Source: an uncultured Acidimicrobiales bacterium
GTDB taxonomy: Bacteria; Actinomycetota; Acidimicrobiia; Acidimicrobiales; SZUA-35
Direction of reading: 5' to 3'
DNA length: 35,170 nucleotides
Assembly (NCBI GenBank): GCA_938029215.1
Contig: CALHFG010000105.1
Location: 1-35,170, forward strand
In this document: piece by piece, positions 32,715 to 35,170 of the stretch
How positions within the stretch are numbered: position 1 is the stretch's first letter
How the letters are laid out: each line of letters opens with the position of its first letter
Notes under the pieces: model-generated
Databases searched by the model: none
Told to the model about the DNA's origin: nothing
Seen by the model: only the letters and a program-made list of their open reading frames with translations
Position numbers and translations under genes: made by a program

Positions 32715-33644
32715 GTGACGACACTTCGACAAGCACAGGCGGTCAAACCCGTCCGGGCACTCACTCCAGCCACCGTCGGTGGGCTGGCGTTCGTGACCGC
32801 GGTGCTTACCGGATTCGGGATCGTCGTTATCGGCAACGATCTTGGATCGGTTCTGGCCGACCCTAGCGTTGACCGCTCGCTGATCTGGCGGCCCCTGCTG
32901 GTCTTTCTTTGTCTCCCCATCGCCGTGATCGTGGGTGCCAGTTCCGTAGCCACGGTGACCGGATCCCGTCAGCCCGCATCGGGTATGGCAAGCGCTGCCG
33001 TGCTGTTTGGAACGATCGTGGGCACAGGTTCGGGTCGTCTGGTTTGGCGCTTCATTGAGGTGCAGGCCTATGGACAGGTGCAAGACCGACTCGATGGAAC
33101 CGCCATTCTTCTGCTCGCTGGGTCCGTCCTTACAGCCGGCGTTGCCGGCGCCCTGATCGGCGACCGCTTCGGCACTCGACCCAGCGCAGAGCGCATTGGG
33201 CAAGCTGCCAACATCATTGCGACCGCACTCATCGCGTACGCAACGATGGAACTGATCGCCGGGAGCCCCGACCTGGGGACGCAGAAATTGTGGATGCTCG
33301 GCTTTATGCTGCTTGCCTTGGGCCTAGCTCCTCGCATCGGGCTCAGCTCGGCCGAGGGCGAGAATGCGTCCATTCGTCGCCTCGACGAGTTCTACGACGT
33401 TCATGCTCAGCGAGACAACAGCGCATCGGTCCGTCTGATGATCGGCTTCGCCGCCGGCTGGATGACGTCGATTCTGGTGCACACCACGCAATCGTCGTTC
33501 GAGGGTCAGCTGGGCCGCTACCTGATGGCGTGGATTCTGCCGGTCATGTTGGCCGCCCCCGGCATTCTGGCTCACCTCGACCGTTTGACAGGCCGTAGCG
33601 AAAAGCTGGAGCCGGCGCCGATCGAGACGTTCAACCGTCGCTGA
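32715..33644 (+). CDS. Multi-pass membrane protein of unknown function
   Basis: This 309-residue protein has about seven or eight hydrophobic segments spread over residues 20-285 (for example VGGLAFVTAVLTGFGIVVIG, ILLLAGSVLTAGVAGALIG, WMLGFMLLALGLA). A hydrophilic loop lies near residues 215-240 (NASIRRLDEFYDVHAQRDNS). No transporter or enzyme motif is recognised. The GTG start has only a weak ribosome site; the next gene begins 53 bp after its stop with its own -10 box. Confidence 0.7.
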   Translation: MTTLRQAQAVKPVRALTPATVGGLAFVTAVLTGFGIVVIGNDLGSVLADPSVDRSLIWRPLLVFLCLPIAVIVGASSVATVTGSRQPASGMASAAVLFGTIVGTGSGRLVWRFIEVQAYGQVQDRLDGTAILLLAGSVLTAGVAGALIGDRFGTRPSAERIGQAANIIATALIAYATMELIAGSPDLGTQKLWMLGFMLLALGLAPRIGLSSAEGENASIRRLDEFYDVHAQRDNSASVRLMIGFAAGWMTSILVHTTQSSFEGQLGRYLMAWILPVMLAAPGILAHLDRLTGRSEKLEPAPIETFNRR

Positions 33645-33684
33645 TCCTCACCGGATTTCCGACGCTCGCTGGCGTTCAAACAAC

Positions 33685-33690
33685 TAGCGT
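33685..33690 (+). promoter_or_regulatory. Candidate -10 box of the MFS exporter gene (leaderless)
   Basis: TAGCGT lies 7 nt before the ATG at 33698. A GGAG follows it but ends only 3 nt before the start codon. Confidence 0.4.
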
Positions 33691-33697
33691 GGAGTAA

Positions 33698-34945
33698 ATG
33701 CAGCGATTGCTCGACGCGGTGGCCCCGCCCCGCCTTGGTTCGGGTTTTCGCTGGCTAATAGGTTCGTCTTGGCTCACCAACCTGGGTGACGGGCTAGCCC
33801 TGGCGGCCGGGCCGCTCCTCATCGAAGATGCCACCGGCGACGCGGCGCTGGTGGGCCTGTCGTGGATGGTGGCCAGGCTGCCGTGGTTGCTGTTCGGGCT
33901 GCATTCGGGTGTAGTGGCCGACCGGTTCGACCGGCGGGTTGTGGTGATGGCAGCCAACGTCATACGTAGTGCGGTTCTGGTGGTCTTTGCTGCGACTATC
34001 GCTACGGGGCAGGTGAACGTGGCGGTGATCATGGGAGCTCTGTTCGTCCTTAGCTGTGCAGAGGTCTTCGCCGACACCGCATCCAGCACGCTGCTTCCGA
34101 TGCTGGTGGCCAAAAAGGACCTCGGTCTCGGCAATGCCCGTATGGTCTTCGGGTTCGTGGGGTTGAACCAGTTGGTTGGTCCACCGATTGGCGCGTTGTT
34201 GTTCGTGGCGGGCATGTGGGTGCCATTTGCCGCTCAGGCGGCGGTCATTCTTCTTGGGGTTGCGATGGTGCAGCGGATCGCTCTGGGAACGGTCAATGGC
34301 ACGATTCCGGATAGATCCCAGGAGAGTGTTGAGAGCCCGCGCCAAGAGATCGTGGAAGGGATCAAGTGGATCTGGGCGAACGCGCCCGTTCGCACGCTGG
34401 CGTTCGCCATCTTCTTCTTCAACATCACCTTCGGCGGCTCATTTGCGATCCTGGTGGTGCTGGCCACTGAGCGTTTGGATTTGGGCGACTTCGGTTTCGG
34501 ACTGCTCATCGCCATGAGTGCGGTGGGCGGCGTGGTTGGCAGCGTGCTCTACCAACGGACCGAGCAGCGGATCGGTGTGGTGGCGATCATGCGTGTCGGT
34601 TTGATGGTCGAAGCCCTCACCCATCTCGTTCTGGCCGTCACCACAACCGCGGTAATCGCATTCGTTATTTTGTTCTTCTTTGGAGTGCACGAAGCGATGT
34701 GGGGGACAACATCGACCAGTATCCGTCAGGCGGTGGTGCCCGCTGAGCTCCAGGGTCGAGTAGGCAGCGTATACAACGTGGGCCTACACGGTGGCCTGGT
34801 GATCGGTTCCGGTCTGGGAGCGTTGCTGGCCAGCTCGGTCGATGTGACTGCGCCGTATTGGTTTGGCTTTGTCGGGAGCGTGGTGGTGCTCGGCCTCATT
34901 TGGACGAGGCTGTCGAACATCGCCGCCGCAGCTGAAGCCGCCTGA
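33698..34945 (+). CDS. MFS transporter, EntS/MFS_3-like exporter
   Basis: This 415-residue protein has about twelve membrane segments and the opening typical of the MFS_3 group (SSWLTNLGDGLALAAGPLL). The loop 2-3 signature GVVADRFDRR and a central cytoplasmic loop near residues 205-230 are present. Relatives export siderophores, macrolides or other drugs by proton antiport; the substrate here cannot be read from the sequence. TAGCGT 7 nt upstream suggests a separate transcript. About 70 bases downstream a gene ends on the opposite strand. Confidence 0.88.
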   Translation: MQRLLDAVAPPRLGSGFRWLIGSSWLTNLGDGLALAAGPLLIEDATGDAALVGLSWMVARLPWLLFGLHSGVVADRFDRRVVVMAANVIRSAVLVVFAATIATGQVNVAVIMGALFVLSCAEVFADTASSTLLPMLVAKKDLGLGNARMVFGFVGLNQLVGPPIGALLFVAGMWVPFAAQAAVILLGVAMVQRIALGTVNGTIPDRSQESVESPRQEIVEGIKWIWANAPVRTLAFAIFFFNITFGGSFAILVVLATERLDLGDFGFGLLIAMSAVGGVVGSVLYQRTEQRIGVVAIMRVGLMVEALTHLVLAVTTTAVIAFVILFFFGVHEAMWGTTSTSIRQAVVPAELQGRVGSVYNVGLHGGLVIGSGLGALLASSVDVTAPYWFGFVGSVVVLGLIWTRLSNIAAAAEAA

Positions 34946-35016
34946 CTCCTAGTCCTCGGCCTCACGTTCAACTCCTATGATCAACGATCTCTTCTTTCAC
35001 TCGTCAGCAGGTTCGT

Positions 35017-35170
35017 TTAGATCGCGAAGCCGTTCGGGTCGAGACGGAATCCCGGATCGGTTGCGAACCTTGAAGCAAGGAAGTTGTTGGCCTCCTGCCG
35101 CGCTCTGGTTTTCATTGCAACTGAGGTGTTGTCGCACTGATTGACGAACCACGCGAGCCATGTGACCTGG
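35017..35170 (-). CDS. 3' end of a gene of unknown function, running out of the window
   Basis: On the minus strand an open frame enters from the right edge and ends at TAA (35017-35019), giving 50 residues. They include QVTWLAWFVNQCDNTSVAMK and end in DPGFRLDPNGFAI. The composition is protein-like, but no family can be named from so short a piece. The 71 bp between it and the MFS stop hold nothing recognisable. Confidence 0.45.
   Translation of the reverse strand, partial: QVTWLAWFVNQCDNTSVAMKTRARQEANNFLASRFATDPGFRLDPNGFAI

Overview
The window is a chromosomal segment of a high-GC Actinomycetota bacterium, most likely of the class Acidimicrobiia (inference). The basis is GC-rich coding sequence, a senX3/regX3-type regulatory pair directly behind pstSCAB-phoU, a Nudix gene right after ppk, and actinobacterial families: UPF0182, zincin-2/DUF2342, a YlbL-like PDZ-Lon protein, and a DivIVA protein with a very long coiled coil. 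No phage, integrase, transposase, rRNA, tRNA or CRISPR array was seen. No gap between genes exceeds about 275 bases.

Left part (1-13100) is a phosphate block. After the 3' part of a secreted beta-propeller/FnIII-like protein come ppk1, a stand-alone Nudix hydrolase, a divergent PstS-like lipoprotein, canonical pstS, pstC, pstA, pstB, phoU, a single-TM sensor kinase and an OmpR-type regulator. An 11-bp direct-repeat PHO box precedes canonical pstS, and a strong hairpin separates pstS from pstC. Together these genes would bind and import phosphate, sense its supply through Pst/PhoU/kinase, and store it as polyphosphate.

Middle part (13100-22400): an MFS-like protein; a divergent pair (membrane-anchored SDR-like protein and zincin-2 protein) with start codons 17 bp apart; a DJ-1/PfpI protein plus NTF2-like protein divergent from an AraC-type regulator with its own DJ-1-like domain; a membrane-anchored HtrA-like protein with a degenerate active site; an ECHDC3-like crotonase; and MoaE.

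Right part (22400-35170): a HEAT-repeat protein, a small acidic protein, a small membrane protein, a PDZ-Lon protease, a DivIVA/hendecad coiled-coil protein, UPF0182, MsrA, four small or membrane proteins of unknown role, an MFS exporter, and the 3' end of another gene on the minus strand. Zincin-2, YlbL-like and UPF0182 genes are also neighbours in mycobacteria, so this is probably a reshuffled ancestral neighbourhood.

Two signals cross gene boundaries. A palindromic repeat with core GGTGACGGGTC lies just downstream of three genes. At fourteen starts a TAnnnT -10-like hexamer lies only 6-10 nt before the start codon, implying leaderless or near-leaderless transcripts; genes lacking it mostly have Shine-Dalgarno sequences.
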